NCBI GenBank assembly: GCA_044235425.1 | Contig: JBIIHW010000022.1 | Location: forward strand, 26,795 to 90,794 | DNA length: 64,000 bases | From: JBJSXJ01 sp044235425 | GTDB taxonomy: Bacteria > Planctomycetota > Planctomycetia > Pirellulales > Pirellulaceae | Direction of reading: 5' to 3' | Shown here: positions 34,526-43,900 of the stretch, piece after piece | Numbering within the stretch: position 1 is the first letter of the stretch | Layout: the number at the start of each line of letters is the position of its first letter | Translations under genes and position numbers: made by a program | The notes under the pieces: generated by a model | The model's database searches: none | Seen by the model: only the letters and a program-made list of their open reading frames with translations | Told to the model about the DNA's origin: nothing

Positions 34526-36385
34526 CTACTCGTTCTTGGTCGGAATCCGCTCCACGGCCAACAGCAGTGCGAACGCGCCACCGCGTGGGTCTTTGCCCAG
34601 TAGCGCTTCGCGGTCGTAATAAGCTCGCAGATTCGGCTGCTTGCCGGTTCCCGTGCAGACGTCGAGGAGTTGTCCATCTGAGGCGATGCGCAGGCGCGCA
34701 GCATTCCAGGCTCGGTCTGCCGCTTGCTTGTAGCGCTCGCCTTCCAGCCAACCTTGTCGCTGTGCATGGGCAAGCGACCAGCCGATCATGCAGGTACTGG
34801 ATAGCTCCCGATAACTCTCCGCCCGATCAATCACTTGATGCCACATGCCGTCAGCATCTTGATGCTCCAGGAGTGCGGTGAAGTGCTGCTGTGCCATGGT
34901 CACCAGCGCCGCTCGACGCTCATCACGGTCCGGAAACAGATCGATGCACAGCGTCAGGCCGATCGCAGGAAAACCGTTTCCGCGTCCCCACGCGGCTTCA
35001 TCCAGAGGCGAATGACGATAGAGACCGTCCTGGCGCAGGACGAGCTTGCGCATGGCCTGGAGATGAGCGAGGCAGGCGTCGTAGTAGCGATCAGCCGCTG
35101 ATTGGTCCCCGCGCGCGGCAGCCAGCTGACCGGCCGCCGCCAAAATGGGACCTCCCATATACAGCGCGTCACTCATCTCGTTGTGGAACGGCATGAGTTC
35201 GCGCCGAGTGCCGTTGGGTTCAAACATCTGATTGGCCGCCACGTCAACCAACTCCTGGTAACGTGGCTGCGCCGCGGGCGTGCCGACCGTGGCCAGTAGA
35301 TGGAAGAGTAAATGACCGGCTTGACCACTACCCGATTGTGGCGTCGTCGGCTGCTCAACTGCCAAGTAGGGCTGCAAAAGCCGCTCGGCGTCCACGATGG
35401 CCTGACGATCACCCGTGATCTGTCCAAGCTGGATGCGACCGATCAGAGCAGTGGTGGGAATGTATTCCAGACGCGGCAAATCGTGTCCATAGACGGACGC
35501 CAGTTGGCGCGCTACCTCGAGCGGCGAGCGCTGCTGGCGCCGCTGCAGTTCACGACGTGCAGCGGAAGGCTGGGTAAGCTGCAGTTGGCGAGCGGTTCGG
35601 AGCGTGGTCAACAGCCAGTCGCGATGATCGGAATGGTGCGGCCCCGGAACCATCACTTGCAGCGCCGCGATCGTCCCAACGCCGCCAGCTGCGGAACGAC
35701 CGAGTGCCGCCACCAGCTCGGTCGGCGCCAGCTCTCGGGGCTCGACGATTTTCAGTGCGTCACCGGCGCGGACATCAATCACCAGGTCCGGGGCCCGCTG
35801 GCCCAAGTACCGCCAGAGATAGTGTGGTTCCACGAGCGTCGAGTGCTGGTAGGCGGGGCCGGTCGGCGGGAAGCTCAGCGCGGGAATGTTGTCGGGTGGA
35901 GTGTTGGCGGGTGGAGTGTTGGCGGGTAACGTGTCCGGAAAGACGGCTGGGATCGCCGCCAGGCGGTAGCCGCGGTAGGTTGCAGCGGGGGAATCCAGGG
36001 GCGCGGCGGGCGACGCCGAGTTGCGTGGGCGGAGGGCGTTCGCAAACGAGACGCATGCGGATTGAACGGCGGCGGTCGAGTCCGCTGTTCGATCGAGTCC
36101 ACCGACGAGGAACACGCGGATTTCCTGGCCGCTGGGATCTTGGGTGAGTGTCGGTTCCTCCCAGGCGACCAGCGGTTTGCTGGCGCGAGTCACACCCCAG
36201 CGGAATTCGCGCCACTCCTTAAGGGCGGCTGGCAGAGCGATTTGCAGGTCGGGTTTCGGCGCGGGGGTTGTGGCTAGCTTCGCGTCGGGTTCGCTGGCCG
36301 CCCGATCTCCTGGAGACCAGCAGAGCATCAGGGCTGCGCCGAGGCTCAGCGCCAGTCGCCGTGGATCGGTGCCTATCTTTCCCAT
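34526..36385 (-). CDS. Exported glycoside hydrolase family 88/105-like protein with N-terminal accessory domain
   Basis: 619 aa. The ATG at 36385 is fixed by a strong AGGAGG 10 nt upstream; the frame is open further to 36577. A signal peptide (DPRRLALSLGAALMLCW) leads into an N-terminal domain (about 40-290) with FLVGGLDRTADS, faintly like the start of an M14/zinc-carboxypeptidase fold, and an Asn-Thr-Pro-Pro-Ala repeat near 150-165. The C-terminal half (about 300-615) is an alpha/alpha-barrel: FHNEMSDALYMGGPILA, GLYRHSPLDEAAWGRGNGF and DADGMWHQVID match unsaturated glucuronyl/rhamnogalacturonyl hydrolases (GH88/GH105), which remove the unsaturated uronic acid left by polysaccharide lyases. 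It is probably periplasmic. The N-terminal domain's role is uncertain. Confidence 0.85.
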   Translation of the reverse strand: MGKIGTDPRRLALSLGAALMLCWSPGDRAASEPDAKLATTPAPKPDLQIALPAALKEWREFRWGVTRASKPLVAWEEPTLTQDPSGQEIRVFLVGGLDRTADSTAAVQSACVSFANALRPRNSASPAAPLDSPAATYRGYRLAAIPAVFPDTLPANTPPANTPPDNIPALSFPPTGPAYQHSTLVEPHYLWRYLGQRAPDLVIDVRAGDALKIVEPRELAPTELVAALGRSAAGGVGTIAALQVMVPGPHHSDHRDWLLTTLRTARQLQLTQPSAARRELQRRQQRSPLEVARQLASVYGHDLPRLEYIPTTALIGRIQLGQITGDRQAIVDAERLLQPYLAVEQPTTPQSGSGQAGHLLFHLLATVGTPAAQPRYQELVDVAANQMFEPNGTRRELMPFHNEMSDALYMGGPILAAAGQLAAARGDQSAADRYYDACLAHLQAMRKLVLRQDGLYRHSPLDEAAWGRGNGFPAIGLTLCIDLFPDRDERRAALVTMAQQHFTALLEHQDADGMWHQVIDRAESYRELSSTCMIGWSLAHAQRQGWLEGERYKQAADRAWNAARLRIASDGQLLDVCTGTGKQPNLRAYYDREALLGKDPRGGAFALLLAVERIPTKNE

Positions 36386-36558
36386 GTTTTCTAAACCTCC
36401 TGGTTCTCGCTCAGCAGCGTCTCGAGCGGCCGCCGTCCGACGGTGACCTGACGTGAAACCTTCCGGAGAACCGGAAAAATCCGCAAGTTCGGCACACTTT
36501 AACACGATAAATGGGAGTAACAACCATCGGGACCATTTAGGAATCAGGAAGCATTCGC

Positions 36559-37134
36559 ATGTCTCACAAGTTTTCACTCGCCGCCCTAGGCCTGCTGGTG
36601 GCTATGTTGAGTTTGACGAGCACCGGCTGTGTCGGGATCGCTCGCGGGCCCCAGTTGGGAGTTTTTTCGATTCCGATTCCGATCAGTCCTTATTTTCAGG
36701 ACAAGAAGGAAGACGAATTCTGGATTAAGGAACGTTACTCGCGCGTGCCGATTTTGGGACCGCTGACGGCGGGTGGCCCGACGATTGCGTTGGATCCACC
36801 GAGCGACGATGAAGTGATGCGGGCCTTTGAGAAGGCTCGACCGATCGAAGGTGGTTTACCGCTGTTGCATGAAGTTCAGCGCAACAATGTACGAATCGTG
36901 AAGGAGAAGATTGCGGACTACGTCGATCCACCGCGATTCTACCCGCTGATCGGCCCAGCCCAGTTGCACCATGCTCACTACAAATGCACGATTTACTACT
37001 CACAAGTCACCCGCGTAGGCTGGCCGGTTCCGCACACGCTGCGAGATGAAGATGCGGCGGAAGTGGTGTACATTGACCACAACCACTTACACATGGTTGG
37101 GAACGTCGACCCCGGAGTGGGCTCGCCATACTAA
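36559..37134 (+). CDS. Putative lipoprotein, hypothetical
   Basis: 191 aa with AGGAA about 7 nt upstream of the ATG. A lipoprotein signal peptide ends in the lipobox-like STGC (Cys24), so the mature protein would be membrane-anchored through Cys. The rest is a small soluble domain without recognised motifs, ending in a His-rich stretch (IDHNHLHM). It is divergent from the GH88/105-like gene and followed by a hairpin at 37164-37187. Function unknown. Confidence 0.85.
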   Translation: MSHKFSLAALGLLVAMLSLTSTGCVGIARGPQLGVFSIPIPISPYFQDKKEDEFWIKERYSRVPILGPLTAGGPTIALDPPSDDEVMRAFEKARPIEGGLPLLHEVQRNNVRIVKEKIADYVDPPRFYPLIGPAQLHHAHYKCTIYYSQVTRVGWPVPHTLRDEDAAEVVYIDHNHLHMVGNVDPGVGSPY

Positions 37135-37163
37135 ACCGACTGGTTTTCCGATGGTTGTAGCAG

Positions 37164-37187
37164 ACGCCGGTTCGCAAGAGCCGGCGT
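37164..37187 (+). terminator. Hairpin with GCAA tetraloop, possible terminator
   Basis: ACGCCGGTTC, GCAA loop, GAGCCGGCGT: a 10-bp stem with one G-T pair closing a GNRA-type loop, 29 nt after the lipoprotein stop. No T-run follows, so it may be an RNA-stabilising or processing hairpin rather than an intrinsic terminator. Confidence 0.45.
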
Positions 37188-37230
37188 TGCTCATTGGTAG
37201 ATTTAGAAACTTCACAGAAGGTACTCGCGC

Positions 37231-38517
37231 ATGCGTCACGCTCCGATTGATCCGCAAACATTTGTCGCTCACCGCAATCGCCTGCAGCGCCTACTGCCGC
37301 CTCATTCGCTGGCGATTGTCCATGCCAACGATGTATTGCCGACCAATGCCGACGGTTCGCTCCCAATCCATCCCAACGCGGACCTCTTTTATTTAACGGG
37401 GGTGGAGCAGGAAGAATCGATCTTGCTGTTGTTTCCCGATGCGGCGGACGAAACGTTGCGCGAAGTGCTTGTGCTGCGAGAACCGAATGAGCACTTGAAG
37501 ATTTGGGAGGGGCACAAGTTATCGCAAGCGGAGGCGACCGCTTTGTCGGGCATCAAAACGGTGCGCTGGCTGTCGCAGTTGCCCGGACTGCTCCACATGC
37601 TGATGTGCGAGGCCGAGCATGTATTTTTGAATTCGAACGAGCACAAACGGGCGGTCATCGAAGTGGAAACGCGCGACGCGCGCTTTATTCGCAGCCTGCA
37701 GGCTCGCTATCCCTTGCACCAGTATCATCGTTTGGCGCGACTGATGCATGCGCTGCGCGTCACGAAGAGTCCGACCGAAATTGAATTGCTCAAACAAGCC
37801 ATTGCGATCACGGATGCAGGCTTTCGCCGAGTGCTCAAGTTCACGCAGCCGGGGGTGTATGAGCACGAAGTGGAGGCGGAGCTGGCGCATGAGTTTATTC
37901 GCAGTCGCGGCAAGTTTGCTTATCCGCCGATTATTGCGAGTGGCGGAAATGCGTGCACCTTGCACTACAACGCCAACGATCAGGTTTGTCGAGACGGTGA
38001 TCTGTTGCTGCTCGACGTCGCCTCGTCGTATGCCAATTACAATGCCGATCTGACACGTACGATTCCAGTCAGTGGACATTTCACACCGCGGCAGCGCGAC
38101 GTGTACAACGCGGTGCTGCGAGTGATGCGCGGGTCGATTGCTGGAGCGACGGTGGGCAAGCTGCATCGCGACTGGCAGAAGGAATCGCAAGCGATGATGA
38201 ACGAAGAGCTTGTCCAACTCGGGCTCATCACCACCGACGAGGTGGCGCGGCAAAATCCCGACGATCCTGCCTGCCGCAAGTATTTCATGCACGGACTGGG
38301 ACATCCGTTGGGGCTGGATGTGCATGATGTCGGTTTCACCAATCAACCGTTCGCGCCAGGGTGGGTGTTGACGGTCGAGCCGGGCATTTACATTCCGGCG
38401 GAAGGTTTTGGAGTTCGTCTGGAGAACGACATTCTGGTAACGGAACATGGTCCAGTCGATTTGATGGCATCGATTCCCGTGGAAGCCGACGAAATCGAGC
38501 ATTTGATGCGCCGGTGA
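37231..38517 (+). CDS. pepP: Xaa-Pro aminopeptidase (aminopeptidase P, M24B)
   Basis: 428 aa. An N-terminal AMP_N domain (about 5-140, HPNADLFYLTGVEQEESILLL) is followed by the pita-bread M24 catalytic domain (about 175-420). The dinuclear metal ligands are visible in order: two Asp in LLDVASSYANYNADLTRT, His in HGLGHPLGLDVHD, Glu in VEPGIY and Glu in RLENDI. The enzyme removes an N-terminal residue ahead of proline in the cytoplasm. Length and motif order match canonical PepP. It stands alone on the plus strand between the lipoprotein and folE. Confidence 0.95.
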   Translation: MRHAPIDPQTFVAHRNRLQRLLPPHSLAIVHANDVLPTNADGSLPIHPNADLFYLTGVEQEESILLLFPDAADETLREVLVLREPNEHLKIWEGHKLSQAEATALSGIKTVRWLSQLPGLLHMLMCEAEHVFLNSNEHKRAVIEVETRDARFIRSLQARYPLHQYHRLARLMHALRVTKSPTEIELLKQAIAITDAGFRRVLKFTQPGVYEHEVEAELAHEFIRSRGKFAYPPIIASGGNACTLHYNANDQVCRDGDLLLLDVASSYANYNADLTRTIPVSGHFTPRQRDVYNAVLRVMRGSIAGATVGKLHRDWQKESQAMMNEELVQLGLITTDEVARQNPDDPACRKYFMHGLGHPLGLDVHDVGFTNQPFAPGWVLTVEPGIYIPAEGFGVRLENDILVTEHGPVDLMASIPVEADEIEHLMRR

Positions 38518-38612
38518 TGGCGAGTGGGGCAGTGCACCACTTCCCTCAGCGGAATCTTGTGACGGCGATCCCCGGGATGGGCTCGCCTGCCGGTTGATCG
38601 GCTGCCGCCGTC

Positions 38613-38695
38613 GCTGAGGCTGCTGCTGAGGCTGCTGAGGCTGCTGCTGAGGCTGCTGCTGAGGCTGCTGCTGAGGCTGCTGCTGTCGCCGTCGT
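38613..38695 (+). repeat. Imperfect (GCTGCTGAG)n repeat between pepP and folE
   Basis: A run of GCTGAGGCT/GCTGCTGAG units with period 9 and single 6-bp contractions, ending in CTGTCGCCG. Intergenic, 73 nt before folE. It would form an imperfect purine-rich strand; no function evident. Confidence 0.85.
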
Positions 38696-38767
38696 TACCG
38701 CTCGGTGGCGCCTGGCATCGGCTGCCGCCCTATGCTCACCGGCGGTCTCGGTTTACCATAAGCCTCT

Positions 38768-39364
38768 ATGGCAAACTCAAAATCGAAAAAGACCAACTCG
38801 GTGGACCACGCTCGTATCGAACGTGCGGTCCGTGAAATTCTGCTCGCCGTGGGCGAGGACCCAGACCGCGAGGGGCTGCTCGACACTCCCGCACGCGTCG
38901 CTCGGATGTACGCCGAGCTGCTGGGGGGCCTGCGCGAAGATCCTGTCGTCCATCTGCGGCGCGTTTTCGAAGCGCGGTATGATGAGATCGTGCTGGTTCG
39001 CGACATCTCGTTCAACAGCATGTGTGAGCATCACTTGCTGCCCTTCTTTGGAGTTGCTCACATCGGCTACGTTCCCAAGGGGAAAGTGCTCGGGCTCAGC
39101 AAGCTCGCTCGGGTGGTCGAGGTGATTGCTCGCCGGCCGCAGTTGCAAGAGCGCATGACGGAGGAAATTGCCAACTTGATGATGAACGAATTGGATGCTA
39201 AGGGGGTGGCGGTGGTGGTGGAAGGCGAACATACCTGCATGACCATCCGCGGAGTCCGTAAGCCGGGCAGCCGCTGCGTCACGTCCGCCATGAAAGGACT
39301 CTTCCGCGAAAACCTCTCGACCCGAGCCGAGGTCATGCAATTGATCTACGGGAACAAGAGCTAG
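38768..39364 (+). CDS. folE: GTP cyclohydrolase I (FolE)
   Basis: 198 aa. It catalyses GTP to 7,8-dihydroneopterin triphosphate, the first step of tetrahydrofolate (and pterin/queuosine) synthesis, in the cytoplasm. Hallmarks: the N-terminal EDPDREGLLDTPARVARMY segment, zinc ligands Cys and His in SMCEHHLLPFFG, the partner Cys in GVRKPGSRCVTSA, and GLSKLARVVEVIARRPQ with QERMTEEIA. Length and motifs are those of a standard FolE. It is not next to other folate genes here. Confidence 0.97.
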   Translation: MANSKSKKTNSVDHARIERAVREILLAVGEDPDREGLLDTPARVARMYAELLGGLREDPVVHLRRVFEARYDEIVLVRDISFNSMCEHHLLPFFGVAHIGYVPKGKVLGLSKLARVVEVIARRPQLQERMTEEIANLMMNELDAKGVAVVVEGEHTCMTIRGVRKPGSRCVTSAMKGLFRENLSTRAEVMQLIYGNKS

Positions 39365-39384
39365 CGGGTGACGGACAAACAGGC

Positions 39385-39405
39385 GGGGTTCGGGGTTCGG
39401 GGTTC
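39385..39405. repeat. GGGGTTC heptamer repeat (3 copies)
   Basis: Three tandem GGGGTTC units, the same heptamer as at 10074-10097 in a different phase, just after folE. Confidence 0.85.
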
Positions 39406-39465
39406 GGGGGGCAGCAGCGCGTTCGGGTGCTGATCGTTGGCGAGCGTGATGAGTGAGGCGAAGAC

Positions 39466-40299
39466 GTGTTTGACCTGTGGCGACTACTCATCCAGTTCGT
39501 CTTTCGTGTGACCTGGGGATTGGCGCTAGCGATGGGCGTCACCTCCCCGCGACTTGTCACCAGTGGTTACTTCCAAAAGCACCTCTGGGTCCTCATGGGG
39601 CTCAACACACTCGCATCGCTCGCCATCTACTCGCAGCGGACGCGGCTATCGAGCGATGGGCTGGCCAGTGGATTACTGCTGAGCCTGGGGATCGGGCTAG
39701 CGGTAGCCTCCTATGTCGGCTCGGTCTGCTGGTTGGCGGAGCGGGCGCGGGCGGGCCGCTGGTCTTTGCTGCTGATCTCGCTGGCCGCACTGGTCGCCTC
39801 CTACTCGATTGTTCCCTGGTCGGCGCTGCTCGCACCAGGTGCTGGAGAGGGGGCAGCGGCGCGAGCAAGCGAATGGGTGGTGCGCTGTCTGACGGTGAGT
39901 GATTTGGTGACGAGCGGATTATTTCTGGGGCTCATCCTGGCGGCGATGTTTCTGGGGCATTGGTATCTGAACACACCGACGATGCAGCTCGCACCGCTCC
40001 GCAAATTGGTCGTGCTGTTGGCCCTTTCGATCGTGCTGCGGGGGCTTGTGAGCGCCGTTGGGGTGTGGCTGCGGAGCCGTTATAACGCTGAATTACCGAC
40101 GGAATTCTGGATTTTCCTATCGCTTCGCTGGCTCGCGGGCTTAGTAGGCACTCTGGCGATTGCCGTGCTCACGTGGCAAACTCTAAAGATCCCTAACACA
40201 CAAAGTGCGACGGGATTGTTGTACGCGGGCGTGGTGCTGGCCTTTATTGGCGAGCTAACTTCTCAGCTGATGTCGGCGGGGCAGTGGTGTCCGGTGTAA
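39466..40299 (+). CDS. Polytopic membrane protein, hypothetical
   Basis: 277 aa from a GTG at 39466 with GAGG 7 nt upstream. There are about eight hydrophobic segments with few charged loops (IQFVFRVTWGLALAMGV, LLLSLGIGLAVASYVG, LILAAMFLGHWYLNTP, VLLALSIVLRGLVSAVG). No catalytic motif is seen. The next gene starts 17 nt after the stop on the same strand, so they probably form an operon. Family not recognised; inner-membrane location is clear. Confidence 0.85.
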   Translation: MFDLWRLLIQFVFRVTWGLALAMGVTSPRLVTSGYFQKHLWVLMGLNTLASLAIYSQRTRLSSDGLASGLLLSLGIGLAVASYVGSVCWLAERARAGRWSLLLISLAALVASYSIVPWSALLAPGAGEGAAARASEWVVRCLTVSDLVTSGLFLGLILAAMFLGHWYLNTPTMQLAPLRKLVVLLALSIVLRGLVSAVGVWLRSRYNAELPTEFWIFLSLRWLAGLVGTLAIAVLTWQTLKIPNTQSATGLLYAGVVLAFIGELTSQLMSAGQWCPV

Positions 40300-40316
40300 A
40301 TGGGAGTGGGGAAATA

Positions 40317-40862
40317 ATGTCTGCGATGAACGTAACGTTTGCCTGTCCCTCCTGCGATCAAACGACGCGCAGTGAGCTCAGTGCTGCCCCTGGTCAGCTC
40401 CTGACGTGCCAGCACTGCGGTCAGCAGATTGCCGTCCCGGTCGGGGCAGTCAGCGAAAGTCAGGTGAGTCGCTGTGTGGTCTGTCCAAGCACCGAGTTGT
40501 ATGTGCGGAAGGATTTCTCGCAGCGCTGGGGCGTATTCATCGTGATTGCAGGTTTTATCGCCAGTTCGATTGCCTGGTATTCCTATCACATCGTCGTAAC
40601 CTATGCGATTTTGTTTGCCACGGCTCTGCTGGATGTGATCCTCTACCTGTTCATGGGGAACATGCTGCAGTGTTATCGTTGTCAGGCTCAGTATCGGGGA
40701 GTGGCGGGGATGGACGAGCATCAGCCATTCCATTTGGAGACACATGAAAAGCATCGACAGCAGACCGCTCGGCTCGCAACCTCGGGTGCCGAGCCCGTCG
40801 TTCGTGAGCCAGTAGTCCGCGAGCCAGTGGTCCGCGAGCCAGTGGTCCGCGAGACGACATGA
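40317..40862 (+). CDS. Zinc-ribbon membrane protein with C-terminal EPVVR repeats
   Basis: 181 aa from the ATG at 40317 (GGGGA upstream); an upstream GTG at 40284 would overlap the previous gene. Two Cys pairs form an N-terminal zinc ribbon (CPSCDQ, CQHCGQQ), followed by a CVVC segment. Two membrane spans (about 70-88 and 95-115) precede another CYRC pair. The C-terminus ends in four tandem Glu-Pro-Val-Val-Arg units (40797-40858), like the Pro-Val-Ala-Arg-Glu repeats in kinase 2. Function unknown. The following gap to 40954 has a short direct repeat (ATGATCGCGCCGGA twice). Confidence 0.8.
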   Translation: MSAMNVTFACPSCDQTTRSELSAAPGQLLTCQHCGQQIAVPVGAVSESQVSRCVVCPSTELYVRKDFSQRWGVFIVIAGFIASSIAWYSYHIVVTYAILFATALLDVILYLFMGNMLQCYRCQAQYRGVAGMDEHQPFHLETHEKHRQQTARLATSGAEPVVREPVVREPVVREPVVRETT

Positions 40863-40954
40863 TCGCGCCGGATGACATGATCGCGCCGGACGTCGTACCA
40901 AGCAGACTTGCGGGCTCAGTTCCTTCACCAGCCAAAGGCAGTTGAATTCCATCG

Positions 40955-43900
40955 ATGGATGCGGAGCGTGAACGAATACAAGCGGATCTGCGTGGCATCT
41001 TGCAAGGCGAAGTGCTTTGTGACGACGTGCATGTGCAGCTCTACGCGACCGATGCCAGTTTGTATCAGGTGCGTCCGCTGGGCATTGTGCGACCGCGACA
41101 CACAGCCGACGTCGTAGCCTGTGTGAAGTATGCGGCGGAGCGGCGTATTCCGCTGCATGCACGTGGCGCGGGGACGGGGTTGGCGGGTGAATCCTTAGGT
41201 CCTGGACTGATACTCGATTTCGCGCATTCAATGCGGCAGATACTCGACGTCCAGGGCGATACGGTCCGCATTCAGCCAGGAGTCGTCCACGCTCGACTGA
41301 ATCGCTTCCTCGCTCCGCTGGGCCGCTGCTTTGGCCCGGATCCTGCCATGTCGCTGGTGACCACTATGGGCAGCGTCCTGGCACTTGACGCCGCCGGCAG
41401 CCACTGGCTGCGCTACGGTTCCGCGCGCGGCAAAGTGGTGAGCATGCAGGTGGTGCTGGCGGATGGCACGCTGCTGGAAGCACGTCGCTGTCCGGTGAGT
41501 GATTCTGGTCAGGAAGCGTCGTACCAGGTGGCCGGTGTCGGTAGTTCCGCAACGGATTCAACCGCCGCGGGCGGGGGGCTGTTGTCGGCTTTGGGAGCGA
41601 CGGGAAGCGGGGCGAGTGGATTGGCGGCTGGCTTACCCGGCGCCGCCAGCAGTTCCTCCACTGGCGCGGCGAGCGGTGGGAGTAACTTGGCGACCAATTT
41701 GACTCGCAGACTGGCCGAACTCTTGCGCCGCGAGGCACCCGTTATCGCCGCGCACCAGCCGCGCAGCCTTGTGAACCGCTCCGGCTATCATCTGCAGGAT
41801 GTGCTCGAAGACGGACAATTGGATTTAGCTCGCCTGCTGGTGGGATCCGAGGGCACGTTGGCTTTGATTACCGAAGCGACGGTGAAAACGGATCCGCTGC
41901 CGAAGGCGACCGCCGTGGGACTGCTGTTTTTCGATCGCCTGGAAGCGGCCGCACGAGCGGCAGCTGAGGCGGTGCGGCTGGGGACGAGTGCCTGTGATTT
42001 AATGGATCGACGACTGCTCTCGATCGCGCGCGAAACGGACGCCAGCTACGCACGGCTGATTCCGCCGTCTGCCGAAGCGATGCTGCTGATTGAAACGATG
42101 GGCGATCGATCGTGGGATGTGCGCGAACGCTTGCGCGCAGTGATTCAGCGTTTGCATGGTGACTTGCGGATGGCATTCGACTATCGCATTGCCGCCACGG
42201 CCGAAGAGCTCGATTGGTACTGGCGACTAACCAATCAAGTGGTCGCACGCTTGTATAGTTTACGGGGTGAGAGTCGGCCGTTGCCGTTTGTCGAGGATTT
42301 TGCGGTTCCTCCCGAGACCTTGCCTGATTTCATCACGCGTTTGCAAAACGTTTTGAAGAGCCATCAAGTGACCGCCACGTTATTTGGTCACGCGGGTCAT
42401 GGCCAGTTACACGTTCGTCCGTTTCTCGACGTCAAGAATTCGGCGGACGTGCGCCGCATGCGTGAACTCGCTCAGGAACTCTATCAAGAAGTTCTGGCCG
42501 TGGGGGGAACCATCAGCGGCGAGCATGGCGATGGGTTATCGCGCAGTTGGTTTTTACCGCAGCAGTACGGACCGCTCTACGATGTCTTTCGTGCCGTGAA
42601 AAACATCTTCGATCCTCAGAACATTCTAAATCCTGGCAAGGTGGTAGCCGAGTTGCCGCAGCCGGTCACGGCCAATTTGCGGCCCGCTGAAAGGCTGGTA
42701 CGGCTGAGCACCGAGCGATCCGCTGGAGAGCTTACGGCGGCCAGTATGGCCGCCGCCGAAGTCGCCGGTGTCGGGAATGAATCGAGCGACTCGAGCGGCT
42801 CCGGGAGCATCACGGCGGCGGCTCTTGCCGCCGCGTTAGCGGCGGGCGGAGCGGGAACAGTAAGTACTGGATTGTCGGGCGCAGCGGCCGTAGAGGCGGC
42901 GGGTGGAGTCGCGGCGGGTGGGCTGATGACAGGGTCACCGCCGGCAGCGTCGGGGTCGTCGGCAGCCGCGGGGTCGTCGGCAGCGCCGCTCGTCCAATTG
43001 GAGCTGCGCTGGAGTGCCGAGGAGTTGGAGCAGACGGTCCATTCCTGCAATGGCTGTGGCGGTTGTCGCACTCAGTCGCAGGACGCTCGCATGTGTCCCA
43101 TTTTCCGCTTTCAGCCACATGAGGAAGCATCCCCGCGAGCGAAGGCCAATCTTTTGCGCGGCATCTTATCGGGTGGGATCGGCATCGAAAATCTTGCCGG
43201 TGAGGGGCTGAAGGCGGTCGCGGATTTGTGCGTTAATTGTCATCAGTGTCGATTGGAATGTCCGGCCAACGTTGACATTCCCAAGGTGGTGCTGGAGACG
43301 AAGGCGCAGTACGTGGCGGCCAGCGGTCTGCCATGGTCTGACTGGTTGTTCACGCGGCTCGATGCCATCGCTGCGTGGGGCAGTTGGCTGCGGCCGCTAG
43401 CGAACTGGTCGCTGGGGAACCGTCAAGCCCGCTGGCTGCTGGAAAAGTTTTTTGGACTTTCGCGCTTGCGTAAGCTGCCACGATTGGAGCGACGCAGTTT
43501 CCTGCGCGTGGCGCAGCGACAACGCTGGACTCGCTCGACACGCCACGAGAGTCGGCGAGTGCTTTACGTGGCGGATACTTATGCCAATTGGTTCGACACG
43601 ACGATCGCCGAGGCGACGGTGCGGGTGCTGAAACATAATGGCGTGGCCGTTTTTGTGCATCCCGATCTGGGCCCGTCGGGGATGGCCGCGATTACGGCCG
43701 GCGATGTGGAACGTGTGCTGCCGCTCGTGCGAGATAATATCAAATTGCTCGCCGAAGCCGTCCGGCAGGGGTATGCGATTGTGACGAGTGAGCCGTCGAC
43801 CGCACTCTGCTTGACCCGCGAGTATCCGCACTTGGTGGACGACGACGACGCGCGGCTAGTCGCGGCGCACACGAGCGAAGTCTGTTCATATCTATGGCGG

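Noticed and set aside
37519..38502. Minus-strand 327-aa open frame
   Set aside because: Antisense to the aminopeptidase P gene, which has all its metal ligands.
38613..38695. Coding poly-Ala/Leu peptide from the GCTGCTGAG repeat
   Set aside because: No start with a ribosome site and no continuation into folE; treated as an intergenic repeat.
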